The notes: a model not told the origin generated them from the letters alone. Positions 16,644-27,306 are shown, counted from the stretch's first letter. The stretch is 34,368 nucleotides of DNA from Verrucomicrobiota bacterium (GCA_026397725.1 JAPLUI010000250.1:1-34368), one strand, 5' to 3'. Program-made: numbers and translations.

Positions 16644-18266
16644 ATGCGTGTGAACGAAGGGCAGTCGTTTTTAGATTTATACTTTGAACCCGGAGCCGTC
16701 GAAATCGCTACCGGTAACGTGCATCACGTGCTTTTTGACGGCAGAGGAGCAGACGTTAGGAACTCAGGCCAGGTTTCTACACCGCTCGAAATCGCTGATG
16801 CCATGGCCGCATGGGTGATGCGCCCATCCCCAAAGGAGGTTTTGGATCCAGCCGCTGGGTTCGGTCATTTGCTGCATGCTTGCCGCCGTGTGAACCAGTC
16901 CTTTAGGCCTGTGGGGATTGAGACCGATCAAGAGGTTTTCAAAACCGCACTGGCCACCGCTCCGGAGGGAACAAAACTGGTCCTGAGTGATTATTTGAGA
17001 AATCGTCCCGGTCTTTTCCAAGGAATCATTGCGAATCCTCCTTATGTGAAATCCCAGCGAATGGCCCTGAGTGAAGCGGAATGGCAATATTTCGATGAAT
17101 TGTTCGGAACCAAACTGGGACGGCAGACCAATCTATACGCGCTTTTCCTGCTGAAGATCTGGGAGGATCTGGCCCCAAAGGGACGTGCTGCGGTAATCGT
17201 GCCTGCGGAATTCCTCAATGCGAATTTTGGTGGGGTCATCAAGGAGCGTCTTCAGATGATGAGGCCGCGTGGGCTTGCCGTTTTCGCTTCCGACGTGAAT
17301 CTTTTCGAAAACACCCTGACCACGAGCGTCGTCCTGTTTCTTGAAAAGGGTCATGCTCCCACCTTGGCGTTTCGGGGCAGGTGCGTGAGAAGCGCCCTGG
17401 ATTTGACCGATTTCGTAGCGAGCATAGAGAAGAAGCTGCCGGTACAAGCTGATGAACTCGATTTGAATGCATTTGCGCCCGAAGACAAGTGGCTGAACCG
17501 GCTTTTTGCACGCAATGAAGTCCATAATGCCTCAATGCCTGTGGTCGCGAGGATCGGGGAATTCTTCAAGTGCAGTCGTGGTATCGCCACTGGGGCCAAT
17601 GACTATTTTTGTCTGAGTGCGTCCGAAATCCGCGAACATGGCCTTTCCACGAGGGATTTTGACCGTTGCGTGACGAGAGCGACTGATCTCTCGGGTTGGT
17701 TGGTGGACGCGAAGGATTTTCTGACCCTAGTCAAAGCTGAGAAACGCTGTTACCTGCTGAATCCACGTTCCGTTCATCCGGCGATGGAGGCCTATATCGC
17801 AAGAGGTATGGCGGTCGGCGTGCATCAACGCCATTTGCCCAGCAAACGGCCTGTCTGGTATCTTCCCGAGCGTCGGAAGCAACCGTCGATTCTCGTTCCT
17901 GTTTTCTCACGCCGGCAACCACGCTTCATTCTGAACTCCGCCGGGGTGAGCAGCCTGACCTGTTTTCACGGGCTTTACGCCAAGCCCGGATCAGAACATC
18001 TGGTTCCCCTAGCTTGGGTGTTTTTGAACAGTTCCCAGGGATTGGGGGCATTCGGTGACGTGAATCGCTTCTACGGTAACGGACTCAATAAACTTGAGCC
18101 GAAGGATGTGGAGCAGATGGCCTGTCCGAATCTGAGTCTGGTGACGACTAAGGCTCTACAACGCCTAACAAGACAGATCAACGATGCTGTAGTTTCATCG
18201 GAGCTTTCCGCATCTTGGTTTGATCGGGTCCTATCCGATTATCTGCCGATCTCTGTTCCCGCGTGA
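16644..18266 (+). CDS. Type II gamma-class N6-adenine DNA methyltransferase
   Basis: A 540-residue TaqI-type methyltransferase. Motif X is TPLEIADAMA, motif I LDPAAGFGHLL (D68), motif IV NPPY (N131-Y134), and the C-terminal half is the target-recognition region. Length and layout resemble M.AccI, M.XamI and M.HincII. It methylates adenine in the site cut by the neighbouring restriction enzyme, protecting the host. The ATG at 16644 is used (a TTG lies at 16635). No Shine-Dalgarno is visible and a putative operator lies 12-29 nt upstream, so the transcript may have a very short leader. It is convergent with the restriction gene, overlapping it by 28 bp. Its composition looks more AT-rich than its neighbours, fitting recent transfer. 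Recognition sequence not deducible. Confidence 0.9.
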   Translation: MRVNEGQSFLDLYFEPGAVEIATGNVHHVLFDGRGADVRNSGQVSTPLEIADAMAAWVMRPSPKEVLDPAAGFGHLLHACRRVNQSFRPVGIETDQEVFKTALATAPEGTKLVLSDYLRNRPGLFQGIIANPPYVKSQRMALSEAEWQYFDELFGTKLGRQTNLYALFLLKIWEDLAPKGRAAVIVPAEFLNANFGGVIKERLQMMRPRGLAVFASDVNLFENTLTTSVVLFLEKGHAPTLAFRGRCVRSALDLTDFVASIEKKLPVQADELDLNAFAPEDKWLNRLFARNEVHNASMPVVARIGEFFKCSRGIATGANDYFCLSASEIREHGLSTRDFDRCVTRATDLSGWLVDAKDFLTLVKAEKRCYLLNPRSVHPAMEAYIARGMAVGVHQRHLPSKRPVWYLPERRKQPSILVPVFSRRQPRFILNSAGVSSLTCFHGLYAKPGSEHLVPLAWVFLNSSQGLGAFGDVNRFYGNGLNKLEPKDVEQMACPNLSLVTTKALQRLTRQINDAVVSSELSASWFDRVLSDYLPISVPA

Positions 18267-19168
18267 GGGAATAGAACCTCATTCAGAGCGCCAGGATCCA
18301 GTACGAACTTGCCGCTGACCGGCGAGACGAATGCGTCAACGCGCCCAAGGCGAGTTTCCCTGATTTCAGTGCGGAAATCAGGTGTCTCCGAGCAGGAAGC
18401 GAAATGCCTTCCGCAAGTGATCGGAATCATGATAGTGGCTTTCTCCTGACTTTGCCGGGGCTTCTCGATTGTGAAACCGCTCCCGCTGCCAATGATCTCA
18501 AACACCTGTAGAAAGTTGATCCCGAAAATCGAGTCGAAGAAGACTTGGGCATAACACTCAGGCACCTGAAAGCGTTCCATCCATCGATAGACGATGATGA
18601 GATCTTCAACTTTGACAGTGAATGACGGGCATGACCGGTCCACTTTGGCACCCGCTTCCCGTTCGGCCTCCCGAGCACGCATGTACTGGAGTGCCTTGAA
18701 CTTGCTAGATCGGACTTCAATCGCTGCAATCGCTTCATGCGCAATCGCTTCGGTTTCCGCCACGGACATGCCTTTGAACTCATTTCCCGAAAGGGCTGTT
18801 CCTGGAGGGTATAACAGCAAATCCGGTCGTTTCCCGAACACCCGCGTCGCCTCAAGTTCTCCAAGATAGTAGTCCTTGAATCCTGCGTCGCCAGCGGCAA
18901 TTTGATTAGAATCTCCGTAGTGAATCGGGTGAAACCCGGATGGACTTCCGAGCAGCAGATCCTTTAGGACCGACTCCGCCCAGTCTCCCATCGCCCGATT
19001 CCCAAGGAAATTGGAGTTCGCATCCACAGGGATCCGCGGTTTCTGCGAAAGCGGGACACCTTCGCCACCGAAACACAGCCTGCCGGCAGCGACCCCCTTT
19101 CCTGCCAGCACCTGGGTTACTCGGCCCGCCGCTTGCTTGAGTTTTTCAAAGTAATCCGAGCCAGCCAT
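18239..19168 (-). CDS. Type II restriction endonuclease (PD-(D/E)xK-like, possibly AccI-like)
   Basis: A 309-residue protein with no obvious close family motif but a plausible nuclease core: KRPDLLLYPPG (D116) followed by AIAAIEVRSSKFK (E151). The E-V-R arrangement has Arg where Lys is usual, with K156 nearby. The segment CYAQVFFDSIFGINFLQVFE reminds me of the AccI family, consistent with the methyltransferase length, but I cannot confirm it. The ATG at 19168 overlaps the controller stop as TGATG, implying translational coupling; a GTG at 19171 is an alternative. The stop overlaps the end of the methyltransferase gene tail to tail. Its role as the restriction partner rests mainly on context and gene order. 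Confidence 0.75.
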   Translation of the reverse strand: MAGSDYFEKLKQAAGRVTQVLAGKGVAAGRLCFGGEGVPLSQKPRIPVDANSNFLGNRAMGDWAESVLKDLLLGSPSGFHPIHYGDSNQIAAGDAGFKDYYLGELEATRVFGKRPDLLLYPPGTALSGNEFKGMSVAETEAIAHEAIAAIEVRSSKFKALQYMRAREAEREAGAKVDRSCPSFTVKVEDLIIVYRWMERFQVPECYAQVFFDSIFGINFLQVFEIIGSGSGFTIEKPRQSQEKATIMIPITCGRHFASCSETPDFRTEIRETRLGRVDAFVSPVSGKFVLDPGALNEVLFPHAGTEIGR

Positions 19169-19377
19169 CACTTGCGTTCCTCCTCGTCAAATGAAAAGAG
19201 CACCTTGGCCTCAACCTTAAGAACCTTGGCGATTCGTTCAATCCCTGCAACGGTCGGAGAATTCATGCCTCGTTCGACGAGACTGATGAACTCAACGGAG
19301 TATCCAGCAGCCTCGGCAAACTGCTCTTGGGTGAATCCAGAGCGCTTTCTGAGTGTTGCGATTCTACGTCCTAGCAT
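19168..19377 (-). CDS. C-type controller protein (XRE-family HTH)
   Basis: A 69-residue helix-turn-helix protein (RRIATLRKRSGFTQEQFAEA, then EFISLVERGMNSPTVAGI), the size and pattern of controller proteins of type II R-M systems. These dimers activate their own gene and the restriction gene with delay and repress at high levels, so methylation comes first. The ATG at 19377 places the start right after the second operator; a GTG at 19389 would overlap that operator. It is cotranscribed and coupled with the restriction gene through a TGATG overlap. Confidence 0.88.
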   Translation of the reverse strand: MLGRRIATLRKRSGFTQEQFAEAAGYSVEFISLVERGMNSPTVAGIERIAKVLKVEAKVLFSFDEEERK

Positions 19378-19386
19378 TTGGGCAAG

Positions 19387-19440
19387 CACGGAGCTTAACT
19401 ACTGGTTTTTTGCAGAGTCGGCAACGGAGTTGAACTACGT
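19387..19440 (-). promoter_or_regulatory. Two operator-like boxes and promoter of the controller-restriction operon
   Basis: On the minus strand ACGTAGTTCAACTCCGT (19440-19424) is followed 37 bp downstream by CAGTAGTTAAGCTCCGT (19403-19387), 13 of 17 positions matching. A weak promoter may lie between or over them (TTGCCG, 17-nt gap, TAGTTA). The two-site layout matches the OL/OR arrangement of C-protein regulated operons. Confidence 0.55.
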
Positions 19441-19454
19441 ATTCATGGTTGCCG
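19432..19454 (+). repeat. 23-bp direct repeat, right copy
   Basis: Identical to 16163-16185; here it overlaps the outer controller operator. Its last bases (CATGGTTGCCG) occur a third time at 19677, at the edge of the pnp terminator. Confidence 0.8.
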
Positions 19455-19676
19455 TGGATCTCGCCTGGGCCTCCGGAAAGTCCCGACTGCCAAATGTTTC
19501 CAACCCGAAGCGGGTGCAGTTTCAGATCAATGGGGTTTCCCGGACCAGCGGAAACTCACGCTCAGCACTTCCCGTTCGCATCGCTTTCGAGGACGTCTGA
19601 GCGCTTGGAGGGAAGGACGATGCTCCCCGTCACAACTGACAACTCCACACCAGCCGACCGCAGTGGCAAGTCAGTC
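19455..19676. other. Spacer between R-M island and pnp terminator
   Basis: About 220 bp with no recognisable gene. A plus-strand frame reads VQFQINGVSRTSGNSRSA and ends at 19600, but has no start, no domain and no homology I recognise. It may be passenger DNA carried with the R-M genes. Confidence 0.4.
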
Positions 19677-19696
19677 CATGGTTGCCGCCGAAAATA

Positions 19697-19731
19697 CAAA
19701 AAAGCCGGCGTTCCCGTTAGAGAACGTCGGC
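19697..19731 (-). terminator. Intrinsic terminator of pnp
   Basis: A 10-bp stem (19704-19713 with 19722-19731, one G-U) with an 8-nt loop, followed on the minus strand by six U residues. It sits 22 bp after the original pnp stop codon (19753-19755). Its duplicate is at 16192-16228. Confidence 0.85.
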
Positions 19732-19837
19732 TTGGAGTTGGGATGCGGCGGCTTATTCGGCGTTGGCGGCGGCTTCGGCGGCTTCCGCTTTCTGGTCGCG
19801 GAGCCAGGCGCGGCGGCTCATTTTGACGCGGCCTTTT

Positions 19838-21808
19838 TCATCGACCCCGACGCACTTGGCAGTGACGACGTCGCCCTTTTTGACGATGTCCTCGACGGAT
19901 GGAAACCACCTTGCCGGTATAGACCTTGTTCACTTCGATTTCCTGGAACATGCGCTCGATCATGTCCTTGGCACGGAGGAGACCTGCCTCCTTGGAGGCA
20001 TAGATATGCACCGTGCCGTCGTCCTCGATGTTGATCTCGGCGCCAGACTCGGCCTGAATGCCCTTGATGTTCTTGCCACCCGGCCCGATGAGTTCGCCAA
20101 TCCGGTCGGGCGGGATTTTCACCGTGACGATGCGCGGGGCGTGCGGGCTCAGTTCGTTAGGTGCGGTGATGGACTCGGCCATTTTCTCCAGCACCTTGGC
20201 GCGGCCGGCCTTGGCGATGTGGATGGCTTCCTCGAGCATCGCGAGCGGGAGTCCCGCCAGCTTGAGGTCGAGCTGATAGCCGGTGACGCCCTCGCTGGTG
20301 CCACAGAGCTTGAAGTCCATGTCGCCGTAGAAATCTTCCGAGCCGATGATGTCCAGCAGCATCTTATAGGACTTGAGCGAGCCCTCCTCGGTGGTCTCGG
20401 TGACCAAGCCAACGGAGATGCCACCGACCGGGCGGGTGAGGGGGACCCCGGCATCTAGCAGCGCCATCGTGCCGGCGCACACCGAGGCCATCGAGGTGGA
20501 CCCGTTAGACTCGGTGACTTCCGAGGACACGCGGATGGCGTAGGGGAAATCCGCTTCGGCGGGAATGACCGGCTCGATCGAGCGCTCGGCCAGCGAACCG
20601 TGGCCGATTTCGCGGCGGTTGATGCCACCCATGCGGCCGGTTTCACCGACGGAGAAGGGAGGGAAGTTGTAGTGGAGAATGAAGCGCTTGGAGTCGTCGC
20701 CGCCGGCGTAGTTGTCGAAGTGTTGTTTTTCATCGGCAGGTGCCAGGGTGGTGATGGCGAGCGCCTGGGTTTCGCCGCGCGAGAAGAGGGCGGACCCGTG
20801 AACCCGCGGCAGGGGGCCTACTTCGCCGTAAAGCGGTCGCAACTCGCCGATGCTGCGGCCATCGGCGCGGACGCCTTTTTCCATGATGGAAATGCGGAAC
20901 GCCTTCTTCTGGAGATATTCGAAGGCTTGCTCGACGTCGAAATCCGTGGCCTCGGGCGCCCGCTCCTTGATGGCGGCCTCGACTTCGTCGCGCAGGGCGC
21001 CGACTTTCTTGGCACGCTCGGTTTTTGTCGGCGCATAGATGGCGGCCTCGATGCGGTCGCCGGCGATTTCGTAGGCGATCTCCAGCAGGTTGTCCTTGGC
21101 CAGGATCGGGGTGAATTCGCGCTTGGCCTTGCCGGCCAGGCGGACGAGTTCCTCCTGCATGGCGACGAGTTGGGCGACGGCTTCCTGGGCGAAGTGGAGG
21201 GCCTGGATGAAATCCTCTTCGGGGACTTCGTCGGCCTGGCCTTCGATCATGATGACGTCGGTCTTGTTGCCGACGTAGATCAGGTCCAGATCGCTGTCGG
21301 CGCGTTGTGCGAAGCTCGGGTTGATGACGAATTTGCCGTTGACGCGACCGACCCGCACGGCGCCGATCGGGCCGCCGAAGGGGATGTCCGAAAGGCAGAG
21401 TGCGGCGGAAGCGCCATTCATCGAGAGGATGTCGGCGTCGTTTTCAGCATCCGCGCTGAGGAGGATGGCGATGATCTGGGTGTCATAGAAATAACCTTTC
21501 GGGAAGAGCGGCCGCAGCGGGCGGTCGGTCATGCGGCAGGTGAGGATTTCCTTTTCGGTGGGGCGGCCTTCGCGCTTGAAGTAACCGCCGGGAAAGACCC
21601 CTGCGGCAGAGGCCTTTTCCTTGTATTCCACGGAGAGTGGGAACCAGGTCTGGCCGGGTTTCACCTTGGTGGCGGAAACGGCCGTGACCAGGATGATGGT
21701 GTCACCGCAACGCACGGTCACGGCTCCGTCGGCGAGTTTGGCGAGTTTGCCGGTTTCTATCGTAATCGGGGTTGAGCCAACTTGGCTCGTCAGGGTGTGG
21801 ATGTTCAT
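19838..21808 (-). CDS. Polynucleotide phosphorylase with truncated, frameshifted S1 domain
   Basis: PNPase degrades RNA 3' to 5' by phosphorolysis. The 656-residue ORF keeps both RNase PH-like domains, the linking helical domain, the active-site region (LLDIIGSEDFYGDMDFKLCG) and the KH domain (PPDRIGELIGPGGKNIKGIQ). The S1 domain begins (VNKVYTGKVVSI), but about 29 codons are missing at 19896/19897, and the frame then shifts to a 22-residue basic tail. The normal tail and stop survive in another frame, ending at 19753. Typical PNPases have 700 or more residues. The core should be catalytic, with weakened RNA binding, unless the deletion is an assembly error. It lies downstream of rpsO on the same strand, the common bacterial order. 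The ATG at 21808 has no Shine-Dalgarno but a long CA-rich leader. Confidence 0.93.
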   Translation of the reverse strand: MNIHTLTSQVGSTPITIETGKLAKLADGAVTVRCGDTIILVTAVSATKVKPGQTWFPLSVEYKEKASAAGVFPGGYFKREGRPTEKEILTCRMTDRPLRPLFPKGYFYDTQIIAILLSADAENDADILSMNGASAALCLSDIPFGGPIGAVRVGRVNGKFVINPSFAQRADSDLDLIYVGNKTDVIMIEGQADEVPEEDFIQALHFAQEAVAQLVAMQEELVRLAGKAKREFTPILAKDNLLEIAYEIAGDRIEAAIYAPTKTERAKKVGALRDEVEAAIKERAPEATDFDVEQAFEYLQKKAFRISIMEKGVRADGRSIGELRPLYGEVGPLPRVHGSALFSRGETQALAITTLAPADEKQHFDNYAGGDDSKRFILHYNFPPFSVGETGRMGGINRREIGHGSLAERSIEPVIPAEADFPYAIRVSSEVTESNGSTSMASVCAGTMALLDAGVPLTRPVGGISVGLVTETTEEGSLKSYKMLLDIIGSEDFYGDMDFKLCGTSEGVTGYQLDLKLAGLPLAMLEEAIHIAKAGRAKVLEKMAESITAPNELSPHAPRIVTVKIPPDRIGELIGPGGKNIKGIQAESGAEINIEDDGTVHIYASKEAGLLRAKDMIERMFQEIEVNKVYTGKVVSIRRGHRQKGRRRHCQVRRGR

Positions 21809-21928
21809 AGTTTCTGTCTTGTTGTTCGTTGTTCTTTGTTCTTTGTGCTGCTGCTTGCTTTCAGTGCGGTGAGTCTGCGCGGCGGGATGCCGGGCAGGCT
21901 CATGGCGGTGGATTTCGGGCGGGTCTCG

Positions 21929-22010
21929 GCACTTGCATCAGGGCAAGTGCTTGGAGGCCGGGGACCGGCGACGCGGACGAAATGACGTAAGGTCCGTGCC
22001 GTGTTGCGGC
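21929..22010 (-). promoter_or_regulatory. Hairpins in the rpsO-pnp intergenic leader
   Basis: Two clear hairpins lie between rpsO and pnp: an 8-bp perfect stem with 6-nt loop (GCACTTGC/GCAAGTGC, 21929-21950) and GTGCCG/CGGCAC (21994-22010). In E. coli this interval holds the RNase III-processed stem through which PNPase controls its own mRNA. A similar role is possible here, but that is inference from position and structure. Confidence 0.45.
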
Positions 22011-22057
22011 ACAGCCAGGGGGTTGCCCTCATGGCCGCACCGCGGAGAGAGATGGCG

Positions 22058-22315
22058 TTAGCGGCGGAGGCCGAGGCTCTGAATGATCTGCTTGTAGCGA
22101 TCTTCGGATTTGCCCTTGATGTAATCGAGGTGTTTCCGGCGCAGGGAGACCAATTTGAGAAGCCCGCGGCGCGACGAGAAATCCTTGGTATGGATATTCA
22201 AGTGATCCGTAAGGTGATGGATCCGCTGGGTGAGGAGTGCCACTTGGTAAGGGGCGCTGCCGGTGTCTCCTTCGTGGAGTTGGAATTCTTTCAGGTTGAT
22301 TGCGAGGTTGCTCAT
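22058..22315 (-). CDS. Small ribosomal subunit protein uS15
   Basis: An 85-residue protein matching S15 along its length (EFQLHEGDTGSAPYQVALLT, RIHHLTDHL, DFSSRRGLLKLVSLRRKHLD). S15 binds 16S rRNA early in assembly of the 30S platform. The length is slightly below the 88-89 typical of the family and all conserved rRNA-contact segments are present. The ATG at 22315 follows CCCCTACCACC with no Shine-Dalgarno. It is the first gene of the rpsO-pnp unit, on the minus strand and divergent from ppdK. Confidence 0.97.
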   Translation of the reverse strand: MSNLAINLKEFQLHEGDTGSAPYQVALLTQRIHHLTDHLNIHTKDFSSRRGLLKLVSLRRKHLDYIKGKSEDRYKQIIQSLGLRR

Positions 22316-22698
22316 GGTGGTAGGGGATGGGCTCAGCGGGATCGCCAGACCGTCCTAGGTTGGGGGTTCGGCGGCGAAGGTAGGCGGCAATCGCGGCGAC
22401 GCAAGGAAAATGGCGGCCACCGGGCAAAATAGTTTTCGGGCGATTGAATGGATTGAGGGCGGACCCGCCCGGTTCCGGTGTTGGCCGTGGTGCGATGGTG
22501 CGGATTGCAGGCCCGGCACCGCGATCCGATGGCGGGCCTGGAGGGGATGGTGGCGGCCGGCGCTGATGCCGGTTCTTGCCTGGTGGGTTCCTGCAATTGG
22601 CAGGTTCGCGAAAGGCGTTGCGAGCCATGCAACCCTCGTCAGGCGACACCCTCGTCAGGCGACGAAACCCGCGAATTTGAAATTTTCCGATCTGTTCA
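22316..22698. other. Divergent intergenic region between rpsO and ppdK
   Basis: No gene is visible. It must hold the rpsO promoter (a weak candidate on the minus strand is TTGCGT, 16-nt gap, TACCTT, near 22380-22410) and part of the ppdK control region. It also contains a 16-bp tandem duplication (22632-22663). Confidence 0.5.
22632..22663 (+). repeat. 16-bp tandem repeat (2 units)
   Basis: ACCCTCGTCAGGCGAC is repeated exactly twice, about 35 bp before the probable ppdK promoter. A doubled protein-binding site or simple slippage are both possible. Confidence 0.7.
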
Positions 22699-22726
22699 TT
22701 GACAAGCACCACGCGGCTGCTAGCCT
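22699..22726 (+). promoter_or_regulatory. Putative sigma-70 promoter of ppdK
   Basis: A perfect -35 (TTGACA, 22699-22704), a 16-nt spacer and a weak -10 (TAGCCT, 22721-22726). Transcription from here would give a leader of about 75 nt before the ppdK ATG. Confidence 0.5.
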
Positions 22727-22808
22727 CGCGGCCCGGTGCCGGCCGCAAGGGGGGAAGCGTTTTTCCTGCCTGCCCGCAACCATACTCACAACCTGATCCA
22801 ATACCACG

Positions 22809-25643
<2,835 letters not shown>

Positions 25644-25685
25644 GCACCTCCCGAGTAACTAACGGAACTGCCCGTTCCGTTGCCC

Positions 25686-25714
25686 CGGCCGCCCCGGTCA
25701 AACCGGGGCGGCCG
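25686..25714 (+). terminator. Hairpin after ppdK
   Basis: A perfect 13-bp stem CGGCCGCCCCGGT/ACCGGGGCGGCCG with a 3-nt loop, 42 bp after the ppdK stop. No T-tract follows, so it may act as a Rho-assisted terminator or 3' stabiliser rather than a classical intrinsic terminator. Confidence 0.6.
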
Positions 25715-25849
25715 CTTGATGCGAATGTCGCCCTGTGGCGGGTCTGTGATCGCCGCATGCCCAGGCGCGGCCCGTGACTATCCTATACACGATGCTCGGT
25801 TACGTCTCATTCGTCACGACGCTCACAGAGTGCGGTTGGTCGCACCACC

Positions 25850-27109
25850 ATGGCCAACCGCCACGCCGGGGGCATCAAGAATTTGATCGAACTTCGGTGG
25901 TTTTCCGCGCACGCTGCTGCCGCCGCCATGTTTGTCATCTCCATTCCAGCCCTGCAGCGCAACACCGCGATTTTGCGCGAGGTGAAGGCTGCGGCGGGAT
26001 GTCGTCTGGTGCTGGCACTCAAGGGCTTTGCCTGTTGGAAGGCCTTTCGCTACCTCCGCGACGATCTCGATGGCTGCTGTGCCTCGGGGCTGTGGGAAGC
26101 CCGGCTCGCCCGCGAGCATTTCGGCAAACACGTCGTCACCTATTCACCCGCATACGATGAAGCAGAGGTGGCCGCGCTGTGCGAATTCACCGGGCATCTG
26201 GATTTCAACTCGCTGGCGCAGTGGTTCCGCTTCCGCGAGCAAGTGCTGACCCACCCGCGTTTCAGGAGCGGCGAACTGCGCTGCGGCCTGCGCGTCAACC
26301 CGGAATGCTCCACGGGCGGCACCCCGCTGTATGACCCTTGCAGCGCCGGATCCCGCCTCGGCATCACCGCCGAGCAACTCGCCGGCGCCGATCTAACAGG
26401 CATCTCCGGCCTGCACTTCCACACGCTGTGCGAGCAGGACTCCGACGCCCTGGAAACCACCCTTAGCGCCGTCGAGGAAAAGTTCGGCCACTTGCTGCGG
26501 ACACCGCAATTCACCTATCTGAACATGGGTGGCGGTCACTGGATCACCCAGCCGGGCTACGACCGCGAGCGTCTCATCCGTTTGGTTAAGGCAGCCCGCG
26601 AGCGCTACGGCGTGGAGGTCTGGCTGGAACCCGGCGAAGCCATCGCCATCCACACCGGCGTGCTCCGGGCCACTGTCATGGATGTCTTCGAAGCCGCCGG
26701 CCACCGTCACGCCATCCTCAGCATTTCCGCCACCGCCCACCTGCCGGATGTGTTGGAGATGCCATACCGTCCGGAGGTTTTCCTGGTCGATGCCGCCCCT
26801 TCCACGGGCCAGCCCGCCGTGACTTTCAACGGTGAGAACTATCACCCCGCCACCGCCGCCGGCCCCTGGCTCCATCGCCTCGGCGGCCCGACTTGTCTGG
26901 CTGGCGACGTCATCGGGGACTTTGCCTTTCCCCGCGCCCTCCAGCCGGGCGACACGCTCGTCTTTGACGACATGGCCCACTACACCATGGTGAAGACCAC
27001 GATGTTCAACGGCGTCAGGCATCCCCCGATCATGCTCCAGCATGCGGACGGCCGGCTCGAAACCCTGCGCGAGTTCACCTACGAGGACTTCCGCGACCGC
27101 CTCGCCTGA
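25850..27109 (+). CDS. Carboxynorspermidine/carboxyspermidine decarboxylase
   Basis: NspC is a PLP enzyme of the alanine-racemase fold that makes norspermidine or spermidine from the carboxylated precursor. The 419-residue frame matches Vibrio NspC throughout: PLP lysine K58 in LVLALKGFACW, SRLGI, GLHFHTLCEQD, NMGGGHWITQPGYD, WLEPGEAIAIHTG, CLAGDVIGDFAF and DDMAHYTMVKTTMFNG. The ATG at 25928 (M27) is a good alternative start because homology begins there (FVISIPALQRN). Neither start has a Shine-Dalgarno, and the first 26 residues are not family-like. The usual partner, carboxynorspermidine dehydrogenase, is not in the window. This points to a spermidine route through aspartate semialdehyde rather than decarboxylated SAM. 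Confidence 0.94.
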   Translation: MANRHAGGIKNLIELRWFSAHAAAAAMFVISIPALQRNTAILREVKAAAGCRLVLALKGFACWKAFRYLRDDLDGCCASGLWEARLAREHFGKHVVTYSPAYDEAEVAALCEFTGHLDFNSLAQWFRFREQVLTHPRFRSGELRCGLRVNPECSTGGTPLYDPCSAGSRLGITAEQLAGADLTGISGLHFHTLCEQDSDALETTLSAVEEKFGHLLRTPQFTYLNMGGGHWITQPGYDRERLIRLVKAARERYGVEVWLEPGEAIAIHTGVLRATVMDVFEAAGHRHAILSISATAHLPDVLEMPYRPEVFLVDAAPSTGQPAVTFNGENYHPATAAGPWLHRLGGPTCLAGDVIGDFAFPRALQPGDTLVFDDMAHYTMVKTTMFNGVRHPPIMLQHADGRLETLREFTYEDFRDRLA

Positions 27110-27139
27110 CGGCACCGCACCGCCCATGCGCAAGCGAAA

Positions 27140-27185
27140 GTATGGAGGGCGGTGGAAAGGGCGCAGCCCGCCACACCGCCCTAAC
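27140..27185 (+). repeat. Solitary fragment of the intergenic repeat
   Basis: GCGGTGGAAAGGGCGCAGCC with its flanks resembles the right arm of the inverted sub-module in copies 1 and 3, and lies about 35 bp after nspC. A separate 7-bp hairpin (CGGGTTC/GAACCCG, 27251-27271) follows. Confidence 0.6.
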
Positions 27186-27306
27186 AGACATAAGCCAAGG
27201 CAACAGCCATCCCGGCGGCGGCGATCCGCGTCCGCGCCTGCTTGTTAGAGCGGGTTCAGCATCAGAACCCGGTGGGCGGGTGTGGCACCGGGAGTAACGT
27301 GGGTGC

